A stretch of 64,000 nucleotides of DNA from Eutreptiella sp. 'Long Island Sound 2002'. Taxonomy: Eukaryota > Euglenozoa > Euglenophyceae > Eutreptiales > Eutreptiaceae. Below are positions 44,743 to 54,076 of the stretch, in pieces (the first letter of the stretch is position 1; every line of letters starts with the position of its first letter). The translations under genes and the position numbers were made by a program. Where the stretch lies: positions 141,271,596 through 141,335,595 of the forward strand of contig OZ038381.1 of NCBI GenBank assembly GCA_964036045.1. Reading direction: 5' to 3'. Under the pieces are notes generated by a model that saw only the letters and a program-made list of their open reading frames with translations, was not told the origin of the DNA and searched no databases.

Positions 44743-46057
44743 CCTCCACTACCCACGCACTTTGTGCAGACCATACAATGTCACCCCCTCTCGCACTGCT
44801 CCGAGCTCCTCCCGGCCTTTTTGGCCCTCTGCGTACCTGACTCCTCCCGCCCGCTTCCTCTTTGGCCTCCCCTCCTCGTCCTCCCCTCGCTGCTGCCTCT
44901 CTGGTGGCTCCTGCTCGTCCTCTCCTCTTCCCGGCTTACTGCCGTCCCTTTTTCTGCCCTCTCCTGTACCCCCTCCACTGTCTCACTTGTCCACTCTATC
45001 CCTCGCAGCACTCTCCCGCCCTCCGCCCTCAGCCGCTCCCTCCCCCTCTTCTACCCCTTCTCTGTCCTCCTCTTGTTCCACCCACCTGTCTGCCTCCTGG
45101 CCCGTCTCCCGGCCTTTCTGATCCCGCGCCGGGGCTTCCTCTTCGCCTTCCTGCTCCCCCACATCGCCGTCCCCCACTATGAACCTCATTTGTCCTTCTC
45201 TTCCCCTCCGCAATCCCCTCCACTTACTTCAGTACTTGGCCGCCCCCCCTCCGGTCTTCCTCCACCTCCGGGCACTGCTTCCGTGCCCCCTCCACGAGCC
45301 TTCTCGCTCTCGCCAAAGCCTCCTTCCTGTGCTCCTCCTCCTTGCATGGAGGCACTATCCACCTCGGTTGTTCCCTTCCCCTGCTGGTGGTCACCCACTC
45401 CATCTCCAACCGGATTTGTTCCTTGATGTCCTCCACTTCCTCAGCCTCCGCGCACCTACCCATCTGTGACTCCAACGTCCTTAGGACAGCCCTCTCATGT
45501 ACCCCTTCTGCTCTGTCACCCCGTACCTCCTCCACCTCCCCGTCCCACCGCATGAGTGGGTGTTCCACTCGTTTGGACGGGGCCGCCGTATACACTACTG
45601 CCTTGCGCCTGTCCCCCCTGGGTTCCACAACCCACCATTTGTGCCCGTCCTGTACCAGGTCGGTGACCCCCTGGTCCGCAGCTCCTGTCGCACTCGCCTG
45701 TGGGGACACTACTCATACTGTGTGTCCCTTGGCCCTCCCCATTGCCGCCCCCTCGTAGTCAACCATGGCGATTACCTTTCAGACCCGGTGCATTTTTGTG
45801 TCCGGGTCCCATTCTCCGGCCATACCCCTGCTGCGGCGCACCGTCTCCCAAACACACAGCGGCAAAGCCAAGACCTGCCTCCTGGGCCCCCACACCTCCA
45901 CCGTTCTGCTTGTGCTGTCCACACACGCCGCTACCTGAGCATCCCGCTGCATCTGCATCCACAGCTCCGCCTGCTTTGGCTCCACCTTCCGTGCCGTGAG
46001 CACCTGCGCCTTCGCCTGCCTCTCACCTGCATCCGCATCCTCCTCTACCGCTCCGCT
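44743..46057 (-). pseudogene. Unassigned LINE region upstream of the endonuclease
   Basis: Coding-like minus frames with TGA stops. 45224-45709 includes HKWWVVEPRGDRRKAVVYT and LMRWDGEVEEVRGD, followed by an acidic helical part. 45779-46003 includes VEPKQAELWMQMQRDAQ and is continuous, through the element 4 target site, with ...VGYADGR at 57440. No domain is recognised; short beta-rich blocks with WDG or WED resemble small barrel domains, but that is a guess. Confidence 0.45.
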
Positions 46058-46062
46058 CCGAC
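46058..46062. other. Target-site duplication (left) of element 4
   Basis: CCGAC, repeated at 57435-57439, the 5-base length typical of Ty3/gypsy integrases. Confidence 0.8.
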
Positions 46063-46851
46063 AGAAGGTTTTAAAAGAGTTCTCTCAACTCTTGGTTGTG
46101 CCTCTCCTGCTGCTTGCTGCTTGTCTAGGGTTCCTGCTGCTTGTTTTGATTGATGAAAATGTTTTGTTGTTGAAATACAACCAATCCGGGATAACCCAAG
46201 CCAGAGATAAGCAAGTAGAGTTCGAAACAGCATCAAAGCATAGAAGGGCTGCAGTCACAAAGAGTTAGATGAAGAAAGATATCAACAATAGACCACAGCA
46301 ATAGACATTCAGTGCAACTCAGGCTGAAATATTTTACATGATTGAGAAAAACTGATTGCAAAACTGCCCCCAGGGCTCACACTCTCCATAGTGCCGTCTT
46401 GAGATGTGCACTCTTTGTTTTTGGGTCCCATAGCTGCTGAGGTGGCATGGCTTGTGGCGCTGAGGTCACTGCCATGTCACATGGGAACTTTCTACTTAGC
46501 TAGGCCGACTGGGTTTTGAACCCAGGACCTCTCAAAAAGAGGTACCCCAGCCCCTAGGGTGCATACCACTAGGATAGCTAAGAATTCATGAGAAAACATA
46601 GAGAAATTCATAGGCTCTGCCTCAGTATATCAGTGCCTCAGTCAGCTCAGGATAAGATGTTTTAGTTCACATTGTTTGGGGATTAAGGGGTCCACACAAC
46701 ATCCTGATCTAGTGTTTGGTTCTATAGGTCAAAATGTGTTATCACCCATTTTCATTAGGCCAATATTAAGATAGAAATGCAGGATAGCTTAGAGCATGTC
46801 TAATACAACTAACGTCTACTCCTAAGCAATGGAAAAGCACATTTTCTTACT
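46063..46851 (-). repeat. 3' LTR of element 4
   Basis: 789 bases. On the minus strand begins AGTAAG and ends CCTTCT, an imperfect terminal inverted repeat without TG...CA. Carries the tRNA-like module at 46495-46582. Confidence 0.85.
46495..46582 (-). other. tRNA-like module in the 3' LTR of element 4
   Basis: Minus strand begins CTTAGCTA and ends TAGCTAAG, an 8-base acceptor-like stem. Inside are an A-box-like TCCTAGTGG, a hairpin ACCTC/GAGGT around TTTTTGA and a T-arm-like CTGGG/CCCAG with a 7-base loop. B box here is GGTTCAAAACC. Confidence 0.5.
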
Positions 46852-46857
46852 CCCCCC
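46852..46857 (-). other. Polypurine tract of element 4
   Basis: Minus strand ATGGGGGG directly before the LTR start AGTAAG. Short, but in the right place. Confidence 0.5.
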
Positions 46858-49086
46858 ATGTGCTGTGGTGGCCACCACTGCCGCATTTCAGGAAAAAGGG
46901 TATTTTTCTTGGCCTTTCCTCCGTTTCGGCATGTACTTTAAAATACCTATAGCTTCCCTAACACTGGAAACAAGCGCTTTACTATGGCCAGCTACTCTTG
47001 CTGCATTGTTCATGACAATGTTCAACAGAAACCTCAGCGCTGATGGCGCTGTAGGGGCTCCTGTGGCTTGGTTGGGTTAGAATAGGGCATGCAAAGACCA
47101 TATGCATGTGCATCCCTCCCTCCAAGCTGCAGCGTGACAAATCCCAACGCCAGACTCGCATAGGACGCTGGATCCGAGTCTCTTGGAACCTGATGCAGGC
47201 ACCTGTCCTGATCCTGGGGCGAGGGGGCGATGATTTAATTAAAATTCCCCCTTGGAGGGGTCTTGGGTTCTGATTCAGTCTCCTGCTGCTGCTTTCCGGC
47301 CCGAACAGCGGCCTACTCAGCGACGCTTCGCGAGGATATCTGTAGAATAGAGGACCCGAAGATGAGGGACCAATCCACGCAAACGCCGAGCAACAACACC
47401 CAAATCCGTCAGATGACGGCCTAGAATTTTTCTGAAAGTACATACCTGACCAGAATGCCATTGTGCATCAGATGCACGTTTTTATAAAATTTGCGGTCAT
47501 CCCCCGATTTTTCAAATCAGGAAATTCCCACGCATAAAAAGACGGCGCGCCGGAGCGGGTCCTAACGAAGCGCCGGAAAACAAAGAATTAAAAAGATTAT
47601 AAATGTATGTCACGTGTAATGAAGAAAATGAGGAGACACACATCAATAAATAATCATTGAGATTCCACCCACACTGACAGAAAGAATCAAAAATCAGAGA
47701 CTTCAAGAATCAACAAAAAGACTTCAATGAATCAGGTATAAACCACAGGGGTGCTTGTCTGGTATGCAGCACGCACATTACTCGTCTCGTGTCTCCGTGA
47801 AGGAGCCTTGTAGCAGCGCTAACAAACGATAGAGGGCTAGATTAGTAAACTTGCAGATGATTAGAGGTGAGATTGGGTGATTAGAACATACACACGAGTG
47901 CATAAACAATTAGCTCGCTTGTGCTTCGATGTGCACTTCCACCTTGCTCTCTCTTTCCAGCTGTGAGTGAGGTAGGTAAGCCCAGGGGGGGCCACCCCCT
48001 GATAGCGTTCGTGATCTGGGTATGAAAGTGAGATTGGTTAAAAAAAGGAGTCTGGAACCATGGTGAATGCTCCTGCATTCACATGGCGCATTAAAGGGTA
48101 GGCCACGCGAAGTGTGCACGATACAACCCTTGTTTAGGTTACCAAGGGGCTCCACCCTAGGTTCTTTAAGAGAACAAGTGGAGTTTCTTAAGCTTGCTTG
48201 CTTGACAGGGCAGTTTGGGAACAGCGTATTATAGGGCTACCTGAGAAGCCTATAACACGTGGGAGTAGTCTTGGTTCCTCAGTCTCAAACTGTCTCTCAT
48301 TGGCCTCTGTCTTACAGGTGGGAAGGTCAGGGCGATTGGTACAGCAGCAATTTTTTTCTGCTGAGCTAAACATGGGCGCTGAACACACCAAACAAATAAC
48401 TTCGCCTCTGCCTGTGGCAGAGCAGGGAGTCCGACTCCATCGACATATGCGCCGTGCACGCCAAAAGAGCACTCCTTCCCTCCAAGCCCTAGCAGGGAAA
48501 CGCGTTCTGGCGTCCCTGTTAGGCCACAGACGCTTAGTAGCTGTGTGTTCTCTTGCCATCTCACAGGTGAGCCATTAGGGCTCGTGACCTCTTCACCAAC
48601 ACCACCCTGTAGTGCGTGCGTGTAGGAGTGGTAGTCCTGAGTGGGGGCTGGAGCCAGTTGAGCAAGTGCTAGCCCACCAAGGATGGTGCTACTGTAGAGT
48701 TAATAGGACCTGTAGTGCGTGTGTTGCTGTCCCACCCGTTTCCTGCAATTTTAGCGGGGTTGGTCGGCGGTGACAGTGGCTAGTCTAGGTTTTGGCCTTC
48801 ATAGCAAACAGGTGTTTTCATGCCTTCATAGCTTTTGGCCACCCCTCCCCTGTAGTAGGCAGGTAAGTAGGAAAGACAATACCTGGACTCGTAGGCTGGG
48901 TATTCCCCCAAGGTTTTGGGCCAGCACAGAAACTGGGCGCTCAGGGGCGAAAAGACCCGGGGCGTACCCCATGGCACCGGTAAGACATCCGCCCGGTTTA
49001 GCAAGCGTGCAGACTCGGGAATAATTAGGACACCATTTCGGCATCTTGCTCTCAGGACCTTAGGAATAGCACACTCACACATACGC
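46858..49086. other. Non-coding 3' region of element 4
   Basis: About 2.2 kb between the integrase stop and the polypurine tract, long for a 3' UTR. No frame with recognisable protein. Short AGGTAGGTAAG words recur (about 47970, 49087). It may hide a further decayed insertion; I see no LTRs or target duplications for one. Confidence 0.45.
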
Positions 49087-50439
49087 TTAGGTAGGTAAGG
49101 GTAAGGTTCGGTCCCTAGCTTTAGTATTGGAGGCAAGCGTCTCAGCGAGCCTCAGCAACTCACCAAGGTTGTTCTGGGACAAGTAGTCTACCAGAACTGA
49201 GTTTGAGCGTCCCTCAGGTGGAACAAACGCAGTGAAGGGCTCCCAGGTGGCCTCTTCGACTTCAAACCCCTCCCAGAGGGTGAGGAAGCGCCAACCCTGG
49301 CAAGAGCGGTGGCGCAGTATAGACTTCACCAGGTAGAAGCCTTCCTTAGCCATCTCCTCGGCGTTCATGTCGGGGAGGTCCCCTTCAACTTCCATAGGGC
49401 TGGCAGCCCCCTGTAGGTACAGAGCGTCGATCACCTCGTCGTTCAGTTCCCACTTCTCCCCACATCGGTCTTCAGGATCATAGTTGCGCCTCAGGTGCTG
49501 AGCAGCGCACACCAGCCTCCCCCCTAGTTGGAGAGAACACCGCACTGTGATACGGTGTTCATCCACAGATAGAATCTTGTAGGGCCCGAAGTAGGGGTCA
49601 TCGCTGGTAAAACGTGGCAAGGCGGGTAGTCGGCTGTGGTGAACCAGCACCCAGTCCCCCTCTTGGTAGGAAGCAGCCACCCGGTGCTTGTTCTCCTTGT
49701 TCCACTGGCGCCCCCACACTCTCTGGAGCATAGCCTTGGCCTTGTCCACCTTCGCTTGTTGCTCCTGGACCCAGTTACCCACAGAAGAATGGGTATCCAC
49801 TAGATAGAGAGCATGTAGGAACCACGCCGGGGGTCCTAGGAATAGCTCATGGGGAGAGTAGCGAGTTGCCAAATTCTCTTGGGAGTTCATCATCAAGGAT
49901 ATGACGGGGAGTAGTCTCACCCAGTCTCTGGTGCATTCAGTTTTGCACCATATCCTTACATTCTCCCTGAGGACACAAATCTGTCGCTCACATAGAGGGT
50001 TCCTCGTGTGAGAGTAAGGGATCCCCGTAGACACCTGGACATTGAGAAATCTCAGGACCCTCTTGTACCTGCCGGTATCTGAGCGTACTCGTACGTCCTC
50101 ATCGGAGTGGATCTCCTTGGGCGCCCCATAGAGACAAAACCACTCCTCGAGCAGTATCTTGATAGTCTCCTCTCCGGTAATGTGCTTGGTACATGGGAAC
50201 ACCCTGGAAAACCTGGTCGACCCACAGGTCACCACGAGGGCAAGGTCGTAGCCCTGAAACTTTGGCATCTCCGTGTAGTCCACATGGAGAACACTGTTAG
50301 CACAGTGGGGACTGGGCAGGGTCAAGTAGAGACCCCTGCCCCTGATATCCCCAGGTTTGCAGGACCTACACGGGCACTTGTCCAGGATAGGCTGGAGGGT
50401 CTTCCGCAGTGGGTCATCGGTCCACGTAGTGTGGAACAC
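49087..50439 (-). CDS. pol: Integrase with chromodomain, element 4
   Basis: 450 codons. End of the HHCC zinc finger (CPCRSC), then the DDE core: first Asp in HVDYTEMPK, second in EIHSDEDVR, Glu in NPLCERQICVLREN. The C-terminal DNA-binding part follows (GDWVLVHHSRLPALP; GPYKILSV). Near residues 365-425 is a chromodomain: FYLVKSILRHR, FLTLWEGFEVEEATWEPF, then VDYL. Chromodomains in chromovirus integrases steer insertion to chromatin with particular histone marks. The upstream part of the zinc finger is in another frame: one G is missing near 50440 relative to the fragment at 23844-24803. Confidence 0.88.
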   Translation of the reverse strand: MFHTTWTDDPLRKTLQPILDKCPCRSCKPGDIRGRGLYLTLPSPHCANSVLHVDYTEMPKFQGYDLALVVTCGSTRFSRVFPCTKHITGEETIKILLEEWFCLYGAPKEIHSDEDVRVRSDTGRYKRVLRFLNVQVSTGIPYSHTRNPLCERQICVLRENVRIWCKTECTRDWVRLLPVISLMMNSQENLATRYSPHELFLGPPAWFLHALYLVDTHSSVGNWVQEQQAKVDKAKAMLQRVWGRQWNKENKHRVAASYQEGDWVLVHHSRLPALPRFTSDDPYFGPYKILSVDEHRITVRCSLQLGGRLVCAAQHLRRNYDPEDRCGEKWELNDEVIDALYLQGAASPMEVEGDLPDMNAEEMAKEGFYLVKSILRHRSCQGWRFLTLWEGFEVEEATWEPFTAFVPPEGRSNSVLVDYLSQNNLGELLRLAETLASNTKARDRTLPLPT

Positions 50440-51439
50440 TGCTTGAATAGCCTCAGGGTACGGTCAGCACCCACATGACGGCTGGACCCATGGGTCCACT
50501 TCAGTAGCGCTGGGACTCTGTCACTGGGTACCACGATGCGGTCCTCGTGCCAGAGGTAGCTCTCCTCCCTCTTCCACTGCTCTTGGCTGACCAGCAGGGG
50601 TTCAAGGCGCTTCTTCAGGCGCTTATAGATATCCCCAAACTCCTTCAGGTATTCCGCTTCTTGGAGTCCATCTAGGGGTCGTATCATAGTCATGTTGAGG
50701 TCCAAGTGTACGTCCATACGGCTGAACGCCTCCTTGGCCAGCGCTTCAGACCGGGCACCAATCAGGGCGTCGAAGTTGTTGCGGCTAATGTACTCTGCAC
50801 ACTCGTTCTTCACTCCCTGGATATGGTGTACCGTCAGACGTAGTTGGCTGAGGTAGGTCCACCAGCGCCGTAGCTTGGCTTTCCCAGGTGGAGGACCCTT
50901 CTGGAAAGTGCGGACTGGCTCTTGGTCGCACAGCCAGACCACAGGGCTGCTCCCCAGCAGTCCTGCCTGAGAGGATAGCACCAGCATACCCGCGAGCAAC
51001 TCCTGCTCATGGGTGGAGTAGTTCTTCCTGGCCTGGTTCCATTTCCAGTTCCAGTGGCCCAGGGGTATCAGGACCCACTTGTCGTCAGGGTAGCTGTGCT
51101 TGAGAGTTCCATCTCGGTCGAGACCTTCCGTCCCCCATTGGGAAATAGCCGAGTCGAACTCCTCCTTCTCTAGTGCTTGCCATTCGAACAACGTTCCACC
51201 ACCGCCCAGATTGGTGGCCTCGGTCACCAGGATAATCTCACCCTGTGCTCTAGGCACGCCCAAGCACTTAGCGTTGGCCACCTTGTCTTTGAGCTCGTAA
51301 AGAGCTTGTTGCTCTTGTGGGCCCCAGCGCCAAGTAGTACTCTTCTTGAGCAAGTCCGTCATAATGGGGCTGGTGTAGGTGAAGTTCTTGATACAGCGGC
51401 GGTAGAAGTTGCATGCCCCAATGAAACTGCGTACATCAT
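50440..51439 (-). pseudogene. pol: RNase H and integrase N-terminus, element 4
   Basis: Begins after the frame-breaking insertion near 51447-51481 with KKGLHDVRSFIGACNFYRR, the RT connection. RNase H: ILVTEATNLGGGGT, where the usual first Asp (TDAS) is Glu; YSTHEQELLAGMLVLS (Glu); WLCDQEPVRTF (Asp). Then the integrase start with HVGADRTLRLF. The D-to-E change at a metal-binding position would be expected to weaken RNase H; the related fragment at 24.8 kb keeps Asp. Confidence 0.8.
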
Positions 51440-51469
51440 GGAGTCCTTTCTTTGGGAATGTAACTTCTT

Positions 51470-54043
51470 TTAAAAGAGTTCTTTCTTGGAGTCTTCATGT
51501 CGTACCTTAGCATCCATCAGGGGTTTGGCCTTAGAGGCCGCTGGGGTCCACCAACCATAGCCAACGTCAAACCCCAGGTACTGCATGGTCTCCTGCATGA
51601 ACTCACGCTTCTCCGGCCTGAGTCGTGTGTGGTTCTCCTGGCAGACCGCACACAACTCACCCAAGAGGATTAGGTGATCCTCCTGAGTATTGGTCCCGAG
51701 GCATACATCGTCCATGTGCGCTTCCATCTGGGCCCCACGAGATATGAGTCCTTGCACCTTGGGTCTTCGTCGTAGGATGGACAGGATCTTGTTCATCAGC
51801 TCTTGAAATAGAGCGTGTGCGTTGGCCACGCCAAAGGGCATGACCTTCCACTTGAACACCCTCGCCGTAGGAATGATGATGGCTAGTAGCTCCTGGGCGT
51901 TGGGCATCAGGTCCACCTGCCAGAATCCGCTCCTCTTGTCCATCTTGGTCTTGTAGCGACAGGAGGCCATCTCCTCAAGGGTAGACTCCATATCAGGAAT
52001 GGACCCTGAGTGGTTCATCATTTTTTTGTTCAGCTCTCCGTAGCCCACTACCAGCCGTTTGGCTGCAGACCCAGGTTTAGCAACCAGGAAACAGGGGCTG
52101 CAGTGTTGGGAGTAGTCCCCATCCCTGTACTCCAGGACCTGGCCAGCGTGGATACACTCTTGTATGTGTCGCTCTATCTCATCGGCCTGCTCTTTAGGAG
52201 CAGGATAGGGTCTCCTCTGGATCTTGTGACCCAGGAACTCGGGTTGAAGCTTGAGGTCCATCTGTACTAGTTTGTCGCATGAGGCTGGGGGTAGTAGTTC
52301 CTCGAACACGTCCAGGTAGGTCCTTTGAAGCTTCTGCACCCGCGGGTCCAATAGTTTAATCTTGTCATCCATGTCCTCGTCGGAGTGTAGGTTGCTTGCC
52401 CCCTGGGTAATAAAGGCCGGGAAGTGGTCCTCCACCGGCTGGTTACCCTTGATAGTATCCTTCAACCCTTGGTAGGCGTATAGAAGGTCTTGTTCAACCA
52501 TCTCCGGTGGATGACAACAACATAGGCAGGCTCGTGGGGCTTCACATACACATTCCTCCGAGCGTTCATCTTCCTCGGGGGTCCTCACATGGGCACCCCA
52601 CACGTTTTTCATGGGCTCAAGATCTATCTCCCTTTGCCAGGTGGTGATCTTCTGTTCGATGTCCTCCTTCAATTGGGATAGATCTCCCATACTTCCTTGC
52701 TTCAGTGGCCATGAGCTGCGGGTAGGCTTAGCGTAGCATAGCTCTTTCGCCACCAACCTCCTCTTGGAGTCCACGTACTCCCTTAGCCTAGAGCAGGGGT
52801 CCAGCTCCTCGTCCAAGGGGTCATCCACCCTCATAGAGAGTAGGGGCTTCAGTGGCGCGACGTACTCGGCGTTCTTCACTTCCTGCACGCATGTCTGCAC
52901 GAAGAAGGCGTCATGCTCAGTTTCGTCGTCAGAGTGGATAGAGCTGGGGAGCTCGAATAGTCCACACTCAGAGACTCCATCAGGAACAGGTACATGGCAG
53001 GGAGAGTTGGGGGTATTGGTGTTAGTCACGACGTATTCATCTCCCCCTGGTATAGTCTCAATAGCATCTTGAGGTCGTAGTCGATCCTTCAAGTCACCCA
53101 GGGTGAGTCCATCGCTCTCTCGATGTATAGTCTGGACCAGAGTTGAGTCCAGGTCCTCCCAGGGGATAGAGATTAGACCCCTGTCCACCACGCTGAGCAT
53201 ACTTCCCCATCCGCGTTTCCCGATGGGTGTCTTGCGTCCCAGAGGCACGTAGATGGCCTCATCAGGTAGACGGACAGAGCTGATAGTCAGCCTGTCCAAG
53301 ACGGTTCGCCAGTACTCCTTGCCCCCATGGCCTCCCCAGTCGGGGGAACACAGGAACATACAGGAACGTTCCAGGGCCACCTTGGTCCAAACCTTTTCCA
53401 GTTCACTGAACCTGGGGTTCCCGTAGGCCATCCCAAAAGAGGGGCAGTAAAATTTGTAGCAGCAGTTTTTCACCCTGCTGCAGTAGAGGTCCAAGACATG
53501 TTGCTTGTCGCTGGCGAACAACTCCACGATCAGGTCTTCTCTGGAGTAACCCAACTCCTTCAGACCTTGGTCTAGGACTTCCCCCAATTGTTGATAGTCC
53601 TCAGTTTTGGAGGCCGCCATCATGTTCGAGGGCTCCTCCTTGGATACCCTCAGGTAGCTCGAGGTGTGCTCCGACTGCTCCAGTGGCACGGACTCTCTGC
53701 CATTGCCGTGGTCCATGTACAGGAGGTAGGGCGCTTGCAGCGTCCGGGATTGTATCTGCGAGTGCTGCACGAAGAAGTCAGTCCCCAATAGAAAATCGAA
53801 AGCCTCAGTGTCAATCACACAGAACCGATGGGCGATGGTTGGGGAGCCCATTGGCACCTCAACTTCACAGTCCCCGCAGCTGTGCACCACATGTCCATCC
53901 CCCATTCCTATAGCCGCGGTTGGCATGGTGTTCGTCAGGCTCCCACGAGGTAACGTTTTCTTGGCCACTATAGATATGGTGGCTCCAGTATCCAGTAACC
54001 CCAGGTATTCACGTCCTCCTAGTCGAATACGTACCCAGAACAT
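51470..54043 (-). CDS. pol: Protease and reverse transcriptase, element 4
   Basis: 857 uninterrupted codons. Retropepsin near residues 15-110: GLLDTGATISIVAKK (DTGA at 53981-53992) and FDFLLGTDFF. A linker of about 400 residues, rich in acidic and Cys stretches (CVCEAPRACLCCC), has no known domain. RT from about residue 590: AKRLVVGYGELNKK, motif A MDKRSGFWQVDL, MPFGVANAHALFQEL, and catalytic box HMDDVC (51707-51718) instead of YxDD, then REFMQETMQYLGFDV. It is in frame with the gag tail across one TGA (54074-54076). It ends at a TAA created by a 35-base insertion. Confidence 0.88.
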   Translation of the reverse strand: MFWVRIRLGGREYLGLLDTGATISIVAKKTLPRGSLTNTMPTAAIGMGDGHVVHSCGDCEVEVPMGSPTIAHRFCVIDTEAFDFLLGTDFFVQHSQIQSRTLQAPYLLYMDHGNGRESVPLEQSEHTSSYLRVSKEEPSNMMAASKTEDYQQLGEVLDQGLKELGYSREDLIVELFASDKQHVLDLYCSRVKNCCYKFYCPSFGMAYGNPRFSELEKVWTKVALERSCMFLCSPDWGGHGGKEYWRTVLDRLTISSVRLPDEAIYVPLGRKTPIGKRGWGSMLSVVDRGLISIPWEDLDSTLVQTIHRESDGLTLGDLKDRLRPQDAIETIPGGDEYVVTNTNTPNSPCHVPVPDGVSECGLFELPSSIHSDDETEHDAFFVQTCVQEVKNAEYVAPLKPLLSMRVDDPLDEELDPCSRLREYVDSKRRLVAKELCYAKPTRSSWPLKQGSMGDLSQLKEDIEQKITTWQREIDLEPMKNVWGAHVRTPEEDERSEECVCEAPRACLCCCHPPEMVEQDLLYAYQGLKDTIKGNQPVEDHFPAFITQGASNLHSDEDMDDKIKLLDPRVQKLQRTYLDVFEELLPPASCDKLVQMDLKLQPEFLGHKIQRRPYPAPKEQADEIERHIQECIHAGQVLEYRDGDYSQHCSPCFLVAKPGSAAKRLVVGYGELNKKMMNHSGSIPDMESTLEEMASCRYKTKMDKRSGFWQVDLMPNAQELLAIIIPTARVFKWKVMPFGVANAHALFQELMNKILSILRRRPKVQGLISRGAQMEAHMDDVCLGTNTQEDHLILLGELCAVCQENHTRLRPEKREFMQETMQYLGFDVGYGWWTPAASKAKPLMDAKVRHEDSKKELF

Positions 54044-54076
54044 CAGGTCTGGGGCCCCACCGGAGCGTCCCCGTCA

